Below are positions 1-9,021 of a stretch of DNA of 64,000 nucleotides, piece by piece; positions within the stretch are counted from its first letter, which is position 1, and every line of letters begins with the position of its first letter. The position numbers and the translations under genes are program-made. This DNA comes from Dongia sedimenti (GTDB lineage: Bacteria > Pseudomonadota > Alphaproteobacteria > Dongiales > Dongiaceae): NCBI GenBank assembly GCA_030715195.1, contig JAUYVI010000006.1, positions 310,001 through 374,000 of the forward strand, given 5' to 3'. The notes beneath the pieces were generated by a model that did not search any database, was not told the DNA's origin, and worked only from the letters and a program-made list of their open reading frames with translations.

Positions 1-1
1 C

Positions 2-289
2 CTCTCCGGCCGCCTGACCTTGCTCACGTCGCTCTACGAGCCGACCGAGCTCATGCCCGGCGATAGCGTCTACATCGACAGCACGATGCCGCACGCCTAC
101 CTCTCCTCCGGCGACGCGGACGCGCAGATCCTGGTGAACTGCTCCAGCGCGACCCCGAACCTCGCCCAGACCCTGCGCGAGATTCTGAAGGAGCGCCTGA
201 CCCGGGGCGGTGCCGTCGCGGCAGGAAGTGAGGCAGCGGACGTCGCCAAGACCGCGCGGACACCGCGCGCGAAGAAACGCGGCGCCTGA
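2..289 (+). CDS. C-terminal part of a cupin-domain regulator (5' end outside window)
   Basis: The reading frame is open from the left edge, so the N-terminus is missing. The visible 95 residues show the second half of a cupin barrel: a PGDSVYID turn, then MPHAYLS carrying the typical His, then a strand ending ILVNCSSATP. A short basic tail ends in RAKKRGA. This arrangement is typical of HTH-cupin (XRE family) regulators placed upstream of polyamine-type ABC importers, but the helix-turn-helix cannot be seen. It would be the natural candidate to control the following SDR/ABC operon. It could also be a stand-alone cupin. Confidence 0.6.
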   Translation, partial: LSGRLTLLTSLYEPTELMPGDSVYIDSTMPHAYLSSGDADAQILVNCSSATPNLAQTLREILKERLTRGGAVAAGSEAADVAKTARTPRAKKRGA

Positions 290-317
290 GGCCGAAGAAC
301 ACCCGGGAAGCGTATCA

Positions 318-1022
318 GTGCTGCAAAAACAGGCTGTCGTCATCGGCGGGACCAGCGGAATCGGCCGGGCCATCGCGGACCGTCTGCTGGATTCCGGATT
401 CGAAGTCGTGATCACCGGAGTGAGCGGCAAGGGCGGAGACGGCCTCAAAGCCGGCATGCGCGCGGCGCGGCTCGACGTCTCCGATCTCGCCGCGATCGAC
501 ACGTTCTTCGCCACGCTGGAGCGCGCCGACGTGCTGGTCAATTGCGCCGGCACGAACCGACGCCGCGGCCAGGAGTTCGATCCGGCGGTGTTCGAATACA
601 TCGTCCGGGTCAACCTGCTGGGGACGATGCGGGCCTGCTATGCGGCCTATCCGCTGCTGAAGCGCCAGGGCGGCTCGATCGTCAACATCGCCTCGATGTT
701 CAGCACCTTCGGCTCGGGCAGCATTCCCGCCTATGCGTCGAGCAAGGCGGCGGTGGTGGCGCTCACCAAGTCGCTGGCGATCGCCTGGGCGGCCGACAAC
801 ATCCGCGTCAACGCGATCGCGCCCGGTTTCATCGAGACCAAGCTGACCGCCGACGTCCTCGAGGACGGCGGGCGCGTGGCCGAGATCGTGGGCCGCACCC
901 CGATGCGGCGCTGGGGCAAGCCGGACGATCTCAGCGGCACCGCGAACTTTCTCTGCTCGGCGGACGCCGCCTTCATCACCGGCGCGACCATGACCGTGGA
1001 CGGCGGCTACTCGATCGCCTGA
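318..1022 (+). CDS. SDR family NAD(P)-dependent oxidoreductase
   Basis: A 234-residue classical short-chain dehydrogenase. The dinucleotide-binding motif GGTSGIGRA is near residue 9, the NCAG motif follows in the middle, and the catalytic YASSK has Tyr139 and Lys143. The C-terminal ITGATMTVDGGYS signature is intact. I chose the GTG at 318, with a purine-rich gggaag about 8 nt upstream, because an earlier in-frame ATG would add 36 residues of low-complexity Arg-rich sequence before the Rossmann fold. The substrate is unknown. It sits between the cupin regulator and a polyamine-type importer with a sugar mutarotase, so it may oxidise the imported compound (inference). Confidence 0.85.
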   Translation: MLQKQAVVIGGTSGIGRAIADRLLDSGFEVVITGVSGKGGDGLKAGMRAARLDVSDLAAIDTFFATLERADVLVNCAGTNRRRGQEFDPAVFEYIVRVNLLGTMRACYAAYPLLKRQGGSIVNIASMFSTFGSGSIPAYASSKAAVVALTKSLAIAWAADNIRVNAIAPGFIETKLTADVLEDGGRVAEIVGRTPMRRWGKPDDLSGTANFLCSADAAFITGATMTVDGGYSIA

Positions 1023-1075
1023 TCCGGGCCGGGGCCGCGCGCCCGCTTCCTTTCGGAAAATCCGGTGAATTGCGT

Positions 1076-1105
1076 TTGACAGAAAATATGTCCGATGCAA
1101 TATTT
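1076..1105 (+). promoter_or_regulatory. Promoter with embedded palindrome upstream of the first ABC importer
   Basis: A perfect -35 TTGACA lies at 1076-1081, followed after 17 nt by an AT-rich -10 candidate AATATT (1099-1104). A perfect inverted repeat AAATAT-N10-ATATTT (1084-1089 and 1100-1105) occupies the spacer and -10, so a dimeric repressor bound there would block polymerase. The start codon of the binding-protein gene is at 1227, leaving a leader of about 115 nt. The -10 is weak, so the exact start is uncertain. Confidence 0.5.
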
Positions 1106-1226
1106 ATTTTCCGATAGTAAAAATCTTCACACTGTCGGTCCGCGCGCTCCGTATCGCGGCGCGTGGCTCACGGCAGGAAGAACCGGGTCCGGCCTCGACC
1201 GGCCCGCTCAACAGGGAGTGTGCAAC

Positions 1227-2258
1227 ATGAAGAACAGATTGGCGTCCTTGATCGCCTCCGCCGCGCTGACCGCGGTGGTGGCGTTTTCCGCAAGCGCCCG
1301 CGCGGAGGAACTGCGCATCCTCACGTGGGAGGGCTATGCGGACGATCAGTGGGTGAAGGAGTTCGAGAAGCAGACCGGCGCGACCGTCAAGATCTCCTAT
1401 ACGGGCAGCGTGGACGAGATTTTCGCCAAGATGGAAGGCTCCAAGGGCGCGGACTTCGACGTGGTCGCGATCGAGACCTCTTCCTACAAGCGGCTCTATG
1501 AGCAGAAGCTGATCCAGCCGCTGGATCTGGCGAAGCTGCCGAACTACAAGAATCTCAGCGACGTCTTCCAGCATATCGACTCCATCCAGTTCGACGGCAA
1601 GCCCTATGCGGCGCCTTACGCCTGGGGCTCGCTGCCGCTGATCTATGACAAGAAGGCGTTCCCGACGCCGCCCGACAGCTGGGCCGTGCTTTGGGACCCG
1701 CAATATGCCGGTCATGTCCTGGCGATGGACGACGCCAACAACGAGATCTCGACCGCCGCCATGGTTCTGGGCTTCAAGAATCCCTTCAACCTCAGCGATG
1801 CGGAGTTCGCCGCGGTCAAGAAGAAGCTGCTGGAGCAGAAGGCCAATGTGCTCAGCTACTATGCCGGCTTCGACGACGGCATCAGCATCTTCGCGCAGAA
1901 CGACGTCTCGCTGATGTTCTCCATGGGCGAGCCGCAGGTCGGCATGCTGCAGAAGAAGGGCGTCGATGCGGCGATGACCATCCCGAAGGAAGGCGCCATC
2001 GGCTGGATCGATTGCTGGACCATCAGCAGCGCCACCAAGAATGTGGAGCTGGCGCATAAGTGGATCGATTTCATGCTCGAGAAGCGCGTCGGCACCTACA
2101 TCTCGACCCAGACCGGCTACGGCAACACCACCGATCCGGAAGCCAACCAGAAGATCGGCCTCACCTATGCCGACAAGCTGGTCTTCTTCCAGCCGCCGGA
2201 GGATCCGAAGCGCCGGGTCGCGCTTTGGAACGAGATCAAGGCGACGCCGGTCCAGTAA
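1227..2258 (+). CDS. Polyamine-type ABC transporter substrate-binding protein
   Basis: 343 residues. A Sec signal peptide (MKNR, hydrophobic stretch, cleavage near SARA/EE at residue 26) is followed by the PotD-like start LRILTWEGYADDQWVKEFEKQ. Interior features such as AAPYAWGSLPLIYDKKAF and the WID-CWTISS hinge fit group-1/PotD periplasmic binding proteins. The ATG at 1227 follows an acagggag ribosome site. It is the first gene of a binding protein, ATPase, permease, permease set joined by overlaps. The family binds spermidine, putrescine or related compounds, but the flanking FucU-type mutarotase suggests the ligand may be different. Confidence 0.9.
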   Translation: MKNRLASLIASAALTAVVAFSASARAEELRILTWEGYADDQWVKEFEKQTGATVKISYTGSVDEIFAKMEGSKGADFDVVAIETSSYKRLYEQKLIQPLDLAKLPNYKNLSDVFQHIDSIQFDGKPYAAPYAWGSLPLIYDKKAFPTPPDSWAVLWDPQYAGHVLAMDDANNEISTAAMVLGFKNPFNLSDAEFAAVKKKLLEQKANVLSYYAGFDDGISIFAQNDVSLMFSMGEPQVGMLQKKGVDAAMTIPKEGAIGWIDCWTISSATKNVELAHKWIDFMLEKRVGTYISTQTGYGNTTDPEANQKIGLTYADKLVFFQPPEDPKRRVALWNEIKATPVQ

Positions 2259-3403
2259 TGGCCGTCGGCGATACAGCGTTGCAGGCGTCCGACCGCGACG
2301 GTCGGGCGCCTGGCCCCGTTCAATCCCAATCCCCCGCGGGGGGATCGGTCGCGCTGGCCGGGATCGGGATGCGCTATGGCGCCCTGCGGGTGCTGCATCC
2401 GACCGATCTCTCCGTGCGGGCCGGGGAATTCCTGACGATCCTCGGCCCCTCGGGATCCGGCAAGACCACCATCCTGAAGATCGTCGGCGGCTTCGTGAGC
2501 CCGACCGAGGGGCGCCTGCTGCTCGACGGCCAGGATATCTCCCGGATGCCGGTGACCCAGCGTCCGTTCAACACCGTGTTCCAGGACTATGCGCTGTTCC
2601 CGCATATGACGGCGGAGCAGAACGTCGGCTACGGCCTGATGATCCGCGGCCGGGGCCGCGATGAGATCAAGCGCCGGGTCGCGGAAGTCCTGTCGATCGT
2701 CGGTCTCGCCGATCGCGCCCGGAGCCTGCCGAAGAACCTGAGCGGCGGGCAGAAGCAGCGGGTGGCGCTCGCCCGCGCGATCATTTGCGAGCCGCGGGTC
2801 ATCCTGCTCGACGAGCCGCTGAGCGCTCTCGACGCCGAGCTGCGGCGGCAGATGCAGACCTTCCTCAAGGACCTGCAGCGCCGCATCCGCACGACCTTCC
2901 TGTTCGTGACCCACGACCAGGAAGAGGCGATCACCATGTCCGATCGCGTCGTGGTGATGAATCACGGCCGGATCGAACAGGTCGGCGCGCCGCGCGAGCT
3001 CTACTATCGGCCCGCCACGGAATTCGTGGCCGGATTCTTCGGCGACAACAACATCATCGAGGGCCGTGCCGTGGCGGGTGGGGAAGTCGAGACGCCGATC
3101 GGCCGGCTCGATCTGCAGGGCGACCTGCAGCCCGGCCAGCAGGTCCGGTTGGCGATCCGCCCCGAACACCTGCTCCTGGGCGGCGGTCAATCCCGGCAGG
3201 CCGCCGAGATGACGTTCAGCGCCCAAGTGTTCGACGTCGATTTCGTCGGGGCGCTGACCCATCTGCGGCTGCGGGTCGGCGACGGTCAGACCTTGAAGCT
3301 GAAAGTGCCGACACCGCAGCTTCATGATGATATTCGCCCGGGGTGCGACGTGAGCGTACACTGGAGCCGCGAGAACATGCGGGCGCTTCGGCCGACTTCA
3401 TGA
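2258..3403 (+). CDS. Polyamine-type ABC transporter ATP-binding protein
   Basis: 381 residues; the ATG overlaps the previous stop as TAATG. Walker A GPSGSGKTT, Q-loop FQDYALFPH, signature LSGGQKQRVALARA, Walker B VILLDEPLSALD and the switch His in VTHDQEEA are all present, followed by a C-terminal TOBE-like domain, as in PotA. The first 37 residues are a low-complexity extension whose DNA contains a GC hairpin (2329-2345). It energises the two permeases that follow and overlaps the next gene by 4 nt. Confidence 0.93.
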   Translation: MAVGDTALQASDRDGRAPGPVQSQSPAGGSVALAGIGMRYGALRVLHPTDLSVRAGEFLTILGPSGSGKTTILKIVGGFVSPTEGRLLLDGQDISRMPVTQRPFNTVFQDYALFPHMTAEQNVGYGLMIRGRGRDEIKRRVAEVLSIVGLADRARSLPKNLSGGQKQRVALARAIICEPRVILLDEPLSALDAELRRQMQTFLKDLQRRIRTTFLFVTHDQEEAITMSDRVVVMNHGRIEQVGAPRELYYRPATEFVAGFFGDNNIIEGRAVAGGEVETPIGRLDLQGDLQPGQQVRLAIRPEHLLLGGGQSRQAAEMTFSAQVFDVDFVGALTHLRLRVGDGQTLKLKVPTPQLHDDIRPGCDVSVHWSRENMRALRPTS

Positions 3404-4290
3404 CGGATGACAGCCTCTCCATAGGCATTTCTGCACCGGGCCGGAAGCCGGTCTTCAACGGGCCGGCGCTGTTCTGGTTCGTGATCTGCGCTCTCCCGGT
3501 GGTCGCGGTGTGCCTGCCGCTCGGCTTGTTCCTGGCGACCGGGTTCTGGCACGTGGATAACGGGACCATGGTCCCGGCCCTGTCGCTCGACAACTACGTG
3601 AACTTCTTCTCCAACCCGACCTACGTCTCGGTTCTCCTGCAGACGCTGACGCTGGCCGCAGAGGTCGCCGCCGGCAACATGCTCATCGGCTTCGGGATCG
3701 CCTATTTCATCTGGCGTTGCCCGCCGGTCTGGCATTTTCCGCTGCTGGTCCTGGGCACGATCCCGCTCCTGATGAGCTACATCATCAAGCTCTATGCGCT
3801 ACGGTCCATCCTCGGCAACAACGGCTTCCTCAACCAGGCGCTGGTCGCGGTCGGGCTGTTCGACAAGGCCAGCGATCTGTTTCTGTTCAACCAGACCTCG
3901 ATCCTGATCACCATGGGGATCATCTACCTGCCGTTCTCGATCCTGCCGATCTACCTGACGCTCGAACGGATTCCGCTCAGCCTGCTGCACGCCTCGGCGG
4001 ATCTCGGCGGTTCGGCCTGGCAGACCTTTCGCCATGTGACGCTGCCCTGCAGCCTGCCGGGCACGGTGGTCGGCGGGATGTTCTCGCTGATCCTGGCGCT
4101 GGGCGATTTCGTCACGCCGCAGATGGTCGGGGGCGTCAAGGGCTTCACCTTCGGGCGGCTGATCTGGAGCCAGTTCGGCATGGCCTTCGACTGGCCGTTC
4201 GGCGCGGCGATGGCGACGATTCTCCTGGTCCTCTCGATCGGCGTGATCGTGATCGCCGGCGCGATCATCAAGCGGACGGAAGCGATATGA
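3400..4290 (+). CDS. ABC transporter permease (PotB type)
   Basis: 296 residues with about six membrane helices and a long N-terminal segment before the first helix (FWFVICALPVVAVCLPLGLFLA). The coupling EAA loop is DLGGSAWQTFRHVTLP, which contacts the ATPase. The ATG at 3400 is coupled to the upstream stop through ATGA, favouring it over an earlier in-frame ATG inside the ATPase gene. Membrane component of the importer. Confidence 0.92.
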   Translation: MTDDSLSIGISAPGRKPVFNGPALFWFVICALPVVAVCLPLGLFLATGFWHVDNGTMVPALSLDNYVNFFSNPTYVSVLLQTLTLAAEVAAGNMLIGFGIAYFIWRCPPVWHFPLLVLGTIPLLMSYIIKLYALRSILGNNGFLNQALVAVGLFDKASDLFLFNQTSILITMGIIYLPFSILPIYLTLERIPLSLLHASADLGGSAWQTFRHVTLPCSLPGTVVGGMFSLILALGDFVTPQMVGGVKGFTFGRLIWSQFGMAFDWPFGAAMATILLVLSIGVIVIAGAIIKRTEAI

Positions 4291-5087
4291 GCCCGCGCGA
4301 GCGCATCGTGCACGCGCTGCTGGGTTGCCTCATGGCCGCGGCCTTCGCCGTGCTTTATGCACCGATCATCCTGGTCTCGGTCCTGGCCTTCTTCCCGGCT
4401 CTGCGCGGCAAGGTCGACTGGAGCAATCCCTCGGTCGAAGCGTTCGGAAAACTGGCCGGCAATGCGAGCATCCTCGAGGCGCTGCTGAACACGCTGATCG
4501 TCGGCCTCACCACGGTGGCGGTGTCTCTGGCGCTCGGCACGCTGCTCGCCTATCGCACCAGCCGGCGCAACGACTGGGTCAGCCGGCTGGTGGAGTTCGT
4601 GATCTTCCTGCCCTTCCTGCTGCCGCCGATCATCACCGGACTCTCGTTGCTGTCCTCGCTGCAGCAGGCGGGTATCCCGCGCAGCCTGGTGACCGTCGTG
4701 ATCGGCCATGTCCTGTTCGTGCTGGCGCTGGTCTACCGGCTGCTGCTGAACCGCCTGCGCTCGATCGGGGCCTCGATCGTGGACGCGTCCCACGATCTCG
4801 GGGCCTCCGGATGGCAGACCTTCCGCTATGTTCTGGCGCCCAGCCTCAGCTCCGCGCTGCTGACCAGCGGCGTGCTGGTCTTCGCGCTGTCCTTCGACGA
4901 GACGCTGATCACGGTCTTCCTCAGCGGCGACGATTCGACGCTGCCGATCCGGCTCTGGGCGATGATCCGCGTCGGCTTCAGCCAGGACATCAATGCGCTG
5001 GTCATGCTGGTGCTGGCCTTTTCGGTGGTCATGACGGTGGCGATCGCCTGGCTGCTCCAGGCGCGGCGGTCGCGGGCCGCCGGTTGA
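4287..5087 (+). CDS. ABC transporter permease (PotC type)
   Basis: 266 residues, about six membrane helices, EAA loop DLGASGWQTFRYVLAP. Starts at an ATGA overlap with the previous permease. It pairs with that protein to form the translocation channel of the polyamine-type importer. The C-terminus is short and basic (QARRSRAAG), as usual for PotC-like proteins. Confidence 0.92.
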   Translation: MSPRERIVHALLGCLMAAAFAVLYAPIILVSVLAFFPALRGKVDWSNPSVEAFGKLAGNASILEALLNTLIVGLTTVAVSLALGTLLAYRTSRRNDWVSRLVEFVIFLPFLLPPIITGLSLLSSLQQAGIPRSLVTVVIGHVLFVLALVYRLLLNRLRSIGASIVDASHDLGASGWQTFRYVLAPSLSSALLTSGVLVFALSFDETLITVFLSGDDSTLPIRLWAMIRVGFSQDINALVMLVLAFSVVMTVAIAWLLQARRSRAAG

Positions 5088-5111
5088 GCGAAGTGGAGTA
5101 GGGGACGGCGC

Positions 5112-5537
5112 ATGCTGATCGGCTTGGACATCCTGCTGAACGCCGACATTCTCTATGTGCTCCGCGCCATGGGGCATGGTGACGACATTGCCATCGTCGA
5201 TGCGACCTTCCCGGCCGAGAGCCATGCCCGCAAGCTGATCCGTTCCGAAGGCGCCGACCTGACCCGTATGCTGACTGCGGTTCTCTCAGTCCTGCCGATC
5301 GACCGCGACGCGCCCGATCCGATCGTCGCCATGCAGGTGATCGGCGCCCCTGGAGAGATCCTGCCGATCCATACCGAGATCGAGACCCTGGCGCGGCCGC
5401 GGCTGGCGGGCGGCAACCTCGTGCGCCTCGAGCGGTTTCAGTTCTATGAGCGCGTCAAGCAGTCCTTCGCGGTGATCGCAACCGGCGAGCTGCGCGACTA
5501 TGGGAATGTCATATTGCGGAAGGGCGACAAGGCATGA
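5112..5537 (+). CDS. RbsD/FucU family sugar mutarotase
   Basis: 141 residues, the normal length for FucU. The family motif MGHGDDIAIVDATFPAES contains His22, the position of the catalytic His in E. coli FucU, and the C-terminal QSFAVIATGELRDYGNVILRKG strand is intact. FucU/RbsD proteins interconvert alpha and beta anomers of free sugars. It follows the permease by 24 nt and overlaps the next gene, so it belongs to the importer operon. This argues that the importer carries a reducing sugar or an amino sugar rather than a simple polyamine (inference). Confidence 0.88.
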   Translation: MLIGLDILLNADILYVLRAMGHGDDIAIVDATFPAESHARKLIRSEGADLTRMLTAVLSVLPIDRDAPDPIVAMQVIGAPGEILPIHTEIETLARPRLAGGNLVRLERFQFYERVKQSFAVIATGELRDYGNVILRKGDKA

Positions 5538-6121
5538 GCGATGGCGGGTTCGAGGCACTGCGCTGGCTGAACGCGCCGCTGGAGTCGGAGCTCTCCGATG
5601 GCGCGCTGCGGGTGAAGACGCGGAACGCCACCGACTTCTGGCAGCGCACCTTCTACGACTTTCGCCGCGACACCGGACATTTCCTGTTCAGGGAGGTGTC
5701 CGGAGACTTCACGGCTTCCGTGCGGCTGGTCGGCCGGTTCGAGGCCTTGTACGACCAGGCGGGATTGATGCTGCGCATCGACGACCAGCACTGGGTCAAG
5801 ACCGGCGTCGAGTACACCGACGGCGAGCGCCATCTCTCCGTCGTCGTCACCAATCAGTATTCCGATTGGTCGGTGCTGCCCTATCGATCCGCCGCGCCCG
5901 AAGTTTCGATTCGCCTGACCCGCCACGGCGAAGCGATCCGCGTGCAATATGCCGATCCCATGAGCGGCAAATGGCTCATGGCGCGCCTCGCCTATTTGCC
6001 GCCGCGGGATCCGGTGCAGATCGGCATCATGTGCTGCTCGCCGGAACGAGAGGGTTTCGAAGTAACCTTCCGCGATTTCATGGTCGGGCCGGCGATCGAC
6101 CGCACCCTGCACGCGGACTGA
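5534..6121 (+). CDS. DUF1349 domain-containing protein
   Basis: 195 residues with no signal peptide. Matches the concanavalin-like DUF1349 family: NATDFWQRTFY near the start, GDFTASVRLVGRFEALYDQAG, LMLRIDDQHWVKTGVEY and the PVQIGIMCCSPER strand. The family is related to jelly-roll carbohydrate-binding folds; some members are named regulators of enolase, but a general function is not established. The ATG overlaps the mutarotase stop by 4 nt, so the two are translated together. A cytosolic sugar-binding or sugar-processing role is inference. Confidence 0.8.
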   Translation: MSDGGFEALRWLNAPLESELSDGALRVKTRNATDFWQRTFYDFRRDTGHFLFREVSGDFTASVRLVGRFEALYDQAGLMLRIDDQHWVKTGVEYTDGERHLSVVVTNQYSDWSVLPYRSAAPEVSIRLTRHGEAIRVQYADPMSGKWLMARLAYLPPRDPVQIGIMCCSPEREGFEVTFRDFMVGPAIDRTLHAD

Positions 6122-6133
6122 TGCCGGACACCT

Positions 6134-8065
6134 CTAGAGATAGCGCAACCCGGAACGGGTCAGCAGCGCGGCGTAGAAGTAGAGCTCGGCGTCGAGTGCG
6201 CGACGGATGTTCTCCGCCTTGCGGAAGCCGTGCTGTTCGCCCTCGAACAGGAGATAGCCGACCGGCACGTTCCGATCCTTGAGGCCGTCGACCATCATCT
6301 GGGTCTGGTTCGGCGGCACCACCTCGTCCTCGGTGCCCTGGAAGAAGATCACCGGCACGGTCAGCTGGTCGATGTGATTGATCGGCGAGCGCTCGGCGTA
6401 GATCTTCGCGTCCGCGGGATAGGGACCGATCAGCCAGTCGAGGTAGCGCGATTCGAACTTGTGCGTGTCGCGCGCCAGGGCCGCCAGATCGCTGACCCCG
6501 TAATGGCTGGCGCCGGCGCGGAAGGTCTTGTCGGGCGCGGTCAAGGCCCGCAGCGTCGTGTATCCCCCGGCGCTGCCGCCGCTGATCGCCAGCCGCGCGG
6601 GATCGGCATGGCGTGTCTCGACCAGATAGCGCGCGCCGCTGGCGCAGTCCTCGACGTCGAGGATGCCCCACTCCTTCGCCAGGCGCAGGCGGTAGGCACG
6701 GCCGTAGCCGGTGCTGCCGCGATAGTCCACGTCCAGATAGCCGAAGCCGCGGCTGGTCCAATACTGCACCGAGAGGCTGAGCGTGCCGCCGGCGGCCGAG
6801 GTGGGGCCGCCATGGCTCTTCACCAGGATCGGCACCTTTTCGTCCGCAGGCGCGGCGTAGTCCGGCGAGACCGGCGGGTAATAGAAGGCGTGCGCGGTCT
6901 CTCCGCCGGTGGTGGGGAAGGCGATCGCTTCCGGCGTCGAGATATACGGCCGGATCGCGTCGCTCACCACCGCGGAGGCGCGGATGACGCGCTCGGCGCC
7001 GGTTGCGAGATCGAGCGCGACCAAAGCCTGCGGCTCGGTGCCGCTCCCGCCCAGGAACACCACGCTGCCCGGAATCACGCGCACCTGCGCGATGTCGGTG
7101 TAGCGGGTGGCGATCTCCGTTAGCTTCCCGCTGCCGGTGTCGAGGCTGCCGAGCCGCCAGATACCGTCCTTCACGTAGGAGCAGATGAGCCGGTCGGCGG
7201 CGGCGAAGCCATAGGTGGACATGTTGAAGATCCACTGCGGCTCGGCGAACTCCGCTTCCATCTCCAGCACGCGTTCGACCCGGCCGTCGCGCGCGCGGTG
7301 CAGGTTCCACCAGCCGGTGCCGCGGTCGGAGACGAAGTAGAGCTCGCCGGTCGGAGACCATTGCGGCTGGAACAGGGCCTCGTCCGGTCCGCCGGCGACC
7401 CGCGTCGGCTGACCCAGGCTGCCGTCGGCGCCGACCGCGGCAACCCAGAGATCGGTCGTGACCCAGGGCATGTTCGGGTGGTCCCAGGTTAGCCAGGCGA
7501 GCTGTTTTCCGTCCGGACTGAGTCGCGGCGCGGCGTAGAAGTCATGACCGGAAGCCACGATCTGCGGCGGCGCGGCGCCGTCGAGGCCGACCCGCACCAG
7601 CGCATTCAGCACCGTCCCGGCCACGGTATGGTCCTCCTGCACCAGGAACATCCAGCCGCGAGCGGCATCGATCGTGCCGTCGGCATAGCGCAGTGCCGCC
7701 CGCACGCCGGTCCCGGCGGGCGGCGTGATCGGCACGGGCGCCGCGCCGGATTGCTGGCGATACAGCCGCTGGTCCGCGTAGTTGGAGAAGTAGACCACTC
7801 CGTCGGCCACCGCGAACGCGCCGCCGCCATATTCATGCACCCGGGTGCGGGCGCTCCACGCGTTGGCATCGTCGGGCGTCACGGCCTTGATCGGCGCCTT
7901 GCCGGCCTGTCGATAGACCAGGTAGCGTCCCTGTTTCTCCGGCTGCGATTCCGTCCAGTAGATGTCGGGTCCGTCGACCATGACCTGGTCCAGCCGGACG
8001 GTATCGGCGGTGACGAGATCGGACGTGATGGGAGAAGCCCAGGATCCATAGGGAGCGACCGGCAT
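6134..8065 (-). CDS. S9 family (prolyl oligopeptidase-type) peptidase
   Basis: 643 residues. The N-terminal half is a WD/PD40-like beta-propeller (SPDGKQLAWLTWDHPNMPW, then SPTGELYFVSDRGTGWWNLHR). The C-terminal alpha/beta-hydrolase has the nucleophile elbow SGGSAGGY near residue 495, the acid in QGTEDEVVPP and the His in GEQHGFRK. No signal peptide is seen, so a cytosolic acyl-aminoacyl or oligopeptidase is likely. The start at 8065 has a GAGGAAGG ribosome site. The frame stays open upstream into the ku gene, but that segment has no family match. Tail-to-tail with the DUF1349 gene. Confidence 0.88.
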   Translation of the reverse strand: MPVAPYGSWASPITSDLVTADTVRLDQVMVDGPDIYWTESQPEKQGRYLVYRQAGKAPIKAVTPDDANAWSARTRVHEYGGGAFAVADGVVYFSNYADQRLYRQQSGAAPVPITPPAGTGVRAALRYADGTIDAARGWMFLVQEDHTVAGTVLNALVRVGLDGAAPPQIVASGHDFYAAPRLSPDGKQLAWLTWDHPNMPWVTTDLWVAAVGADGSLGQPTRVAGGPDEALFQPQWSPTGELYFVSDRGTGWWNLHRARDGRVERVLEMEAEFAEPQWIFNMSTYGFAAADRLICSYVKDGIWRLGSLDTGSGKLTEIATRYTDIAQVRVIPGSVVFLGGSGTEPQALVALDLATGAERVIRASAVVSDAIRPYISTPEAIAFPTTGGETAHAFYYPPVSPDYAAPADEKVPILVKSHGGPTSAAGGTLSLSVQYWTSRGFGYLDVDYRGSTGYGRAYRLRLAKEWGILDVEDCASGARYLVETRHADPARLAISGGSAGGYTTLRALTAPDKTFRAGASHYGVSDLAALARDTHKFESRYLDWLIGPYPADAKIYAERSPINHIDQLTVPVIFFQGTEDEVVPPNQTQMMVDGLKDRNVPVGYLLFEGEQHGFRKAENIRRALDAELYFYAALLTRSGLRYL

Positions 8066-8148
8066 CGACCTTCCTCGCTGATTGCCTTGCCGGCGCTCTA
8101 TAGCACGCCGATGCCCCGGGTGGGGCATCGGCGGTCGACCGGCTCCGA

Positions 8149-9018
8149 TCAGGCCCGTTTGCGCTGCGCCGTCTTCTTCGCCGCCGCCTTCGGTGCCGCC
8201 GTCTTGGCCGCCTTCTTCGGCGCGGCTTTCCCGCCGCCCTTCTCTGCGGCGACACTGGCCTTCAGCGCCTCGAACAGGTTGACCACGTTGGAGGGCCGCT
8301 CGACCTCGGTCGGCGCGGTGATCTTCTTGCCCTTCATCTTGGCTTCGACCATGTCCTTCAGCGCCGCCTGATAGCGGTCCTCGAACAGCTTCAGGTCGAA
8401 TGCGCCTTCCATCCGCTCGATCAGCGTCTCGGCCAGCGACAGGTTCTGCTTGTCGACCTTCACATCCTTGATGTCGTCGAAGATCTCCTCCGGCAGCCGC
8501 ACCTCGTCCGGATCGTGCAGGGTGATCAGCAGGAAGCCCTTGCCGCGCGGCTCGACCATGACCGGATGCTCGCGCCGCGCCAGGACCAGGCGGCCGATGC
8601 CGACCACCTCCTTGGCCTTCAGCGCCTCGCGGATGGTCGCGAAGATGTCGAGACCGCTCTTGTCGTCCGGTTCGACGATATAGGGATTCTCCAGGAACAA
8701 GGGATCGACGTCGGACTTCGGCACGACGCGCTCGATGGTGATGATCTCCGAGCTCTCGATCTTCAGCGCCTCGATCTCCTCGGGCTCCACCTTCACGTAG
8801 CGGCCCTTCTCGAACTCGTAGCCCATGATAGTCTCGTCGCGCTCGACCACCTTGCCGGTCTCGGCGTCGATCATCTGCTGGCGCAGCCGGTTGCCGGTCT
8901 TCTTGTTCAGCTTGTGGAAGCGGATGTTGGAACTGCTGGTGGTGGCCGGCGTCAATCGCACCGGGCAGCTCACCAGAGCGAGACGCAGATGCCCCCGCCA
9001 TGTCGGTCGCAACGCCAT
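8149..9018 (-). CDS. ku: Non-homologous end joining protein Ku
   Basis: 289 residues, typical for bacterial Ku. Starts MALRPTWRGHLRLALVSCPV and keeps the core ring segments (FHKLNKKTGNRL, GYEFEKGRYV, ERMEGAFDLKLFEDRYQ). The last 30 or so residues are a Lys/Ala-rich tail (PKKAAKTAAPKAAAKK), known in other Ku proteins to aid DNA binding. It forms a homodimer that loads on double-strand ends and recruits LigD, which is encoded 3 nt upstream in the same operon. Confidence 0.96.
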   Translation of the reverse strand: MALRPTWRGHLRLALVSCPVRLTPATTSSSNIRFHKLNKKTGNRLRQQMIDAETGKVVERDETIMGYEFEKGRYVKVEPEEIEALKIESSEIITIERVVPKSDVDPLFLENPYIVEPDDKSGLDIFATIREALKAKEVVGIGRLVLARREHPVMVEPRGKGFLLITLHDPDEVRLPEEIFDDIKDVKVDKQNLSLAETLIERMEGAFDLKLFEDRYQAALKDMVEAKMKGKKITAPTEVERPSNVVNLFEALKASVAAEKGGGKAAPKKAAKTAAPKAAAKKTAQRKRA

Positions 9019-9021
9019 GGT

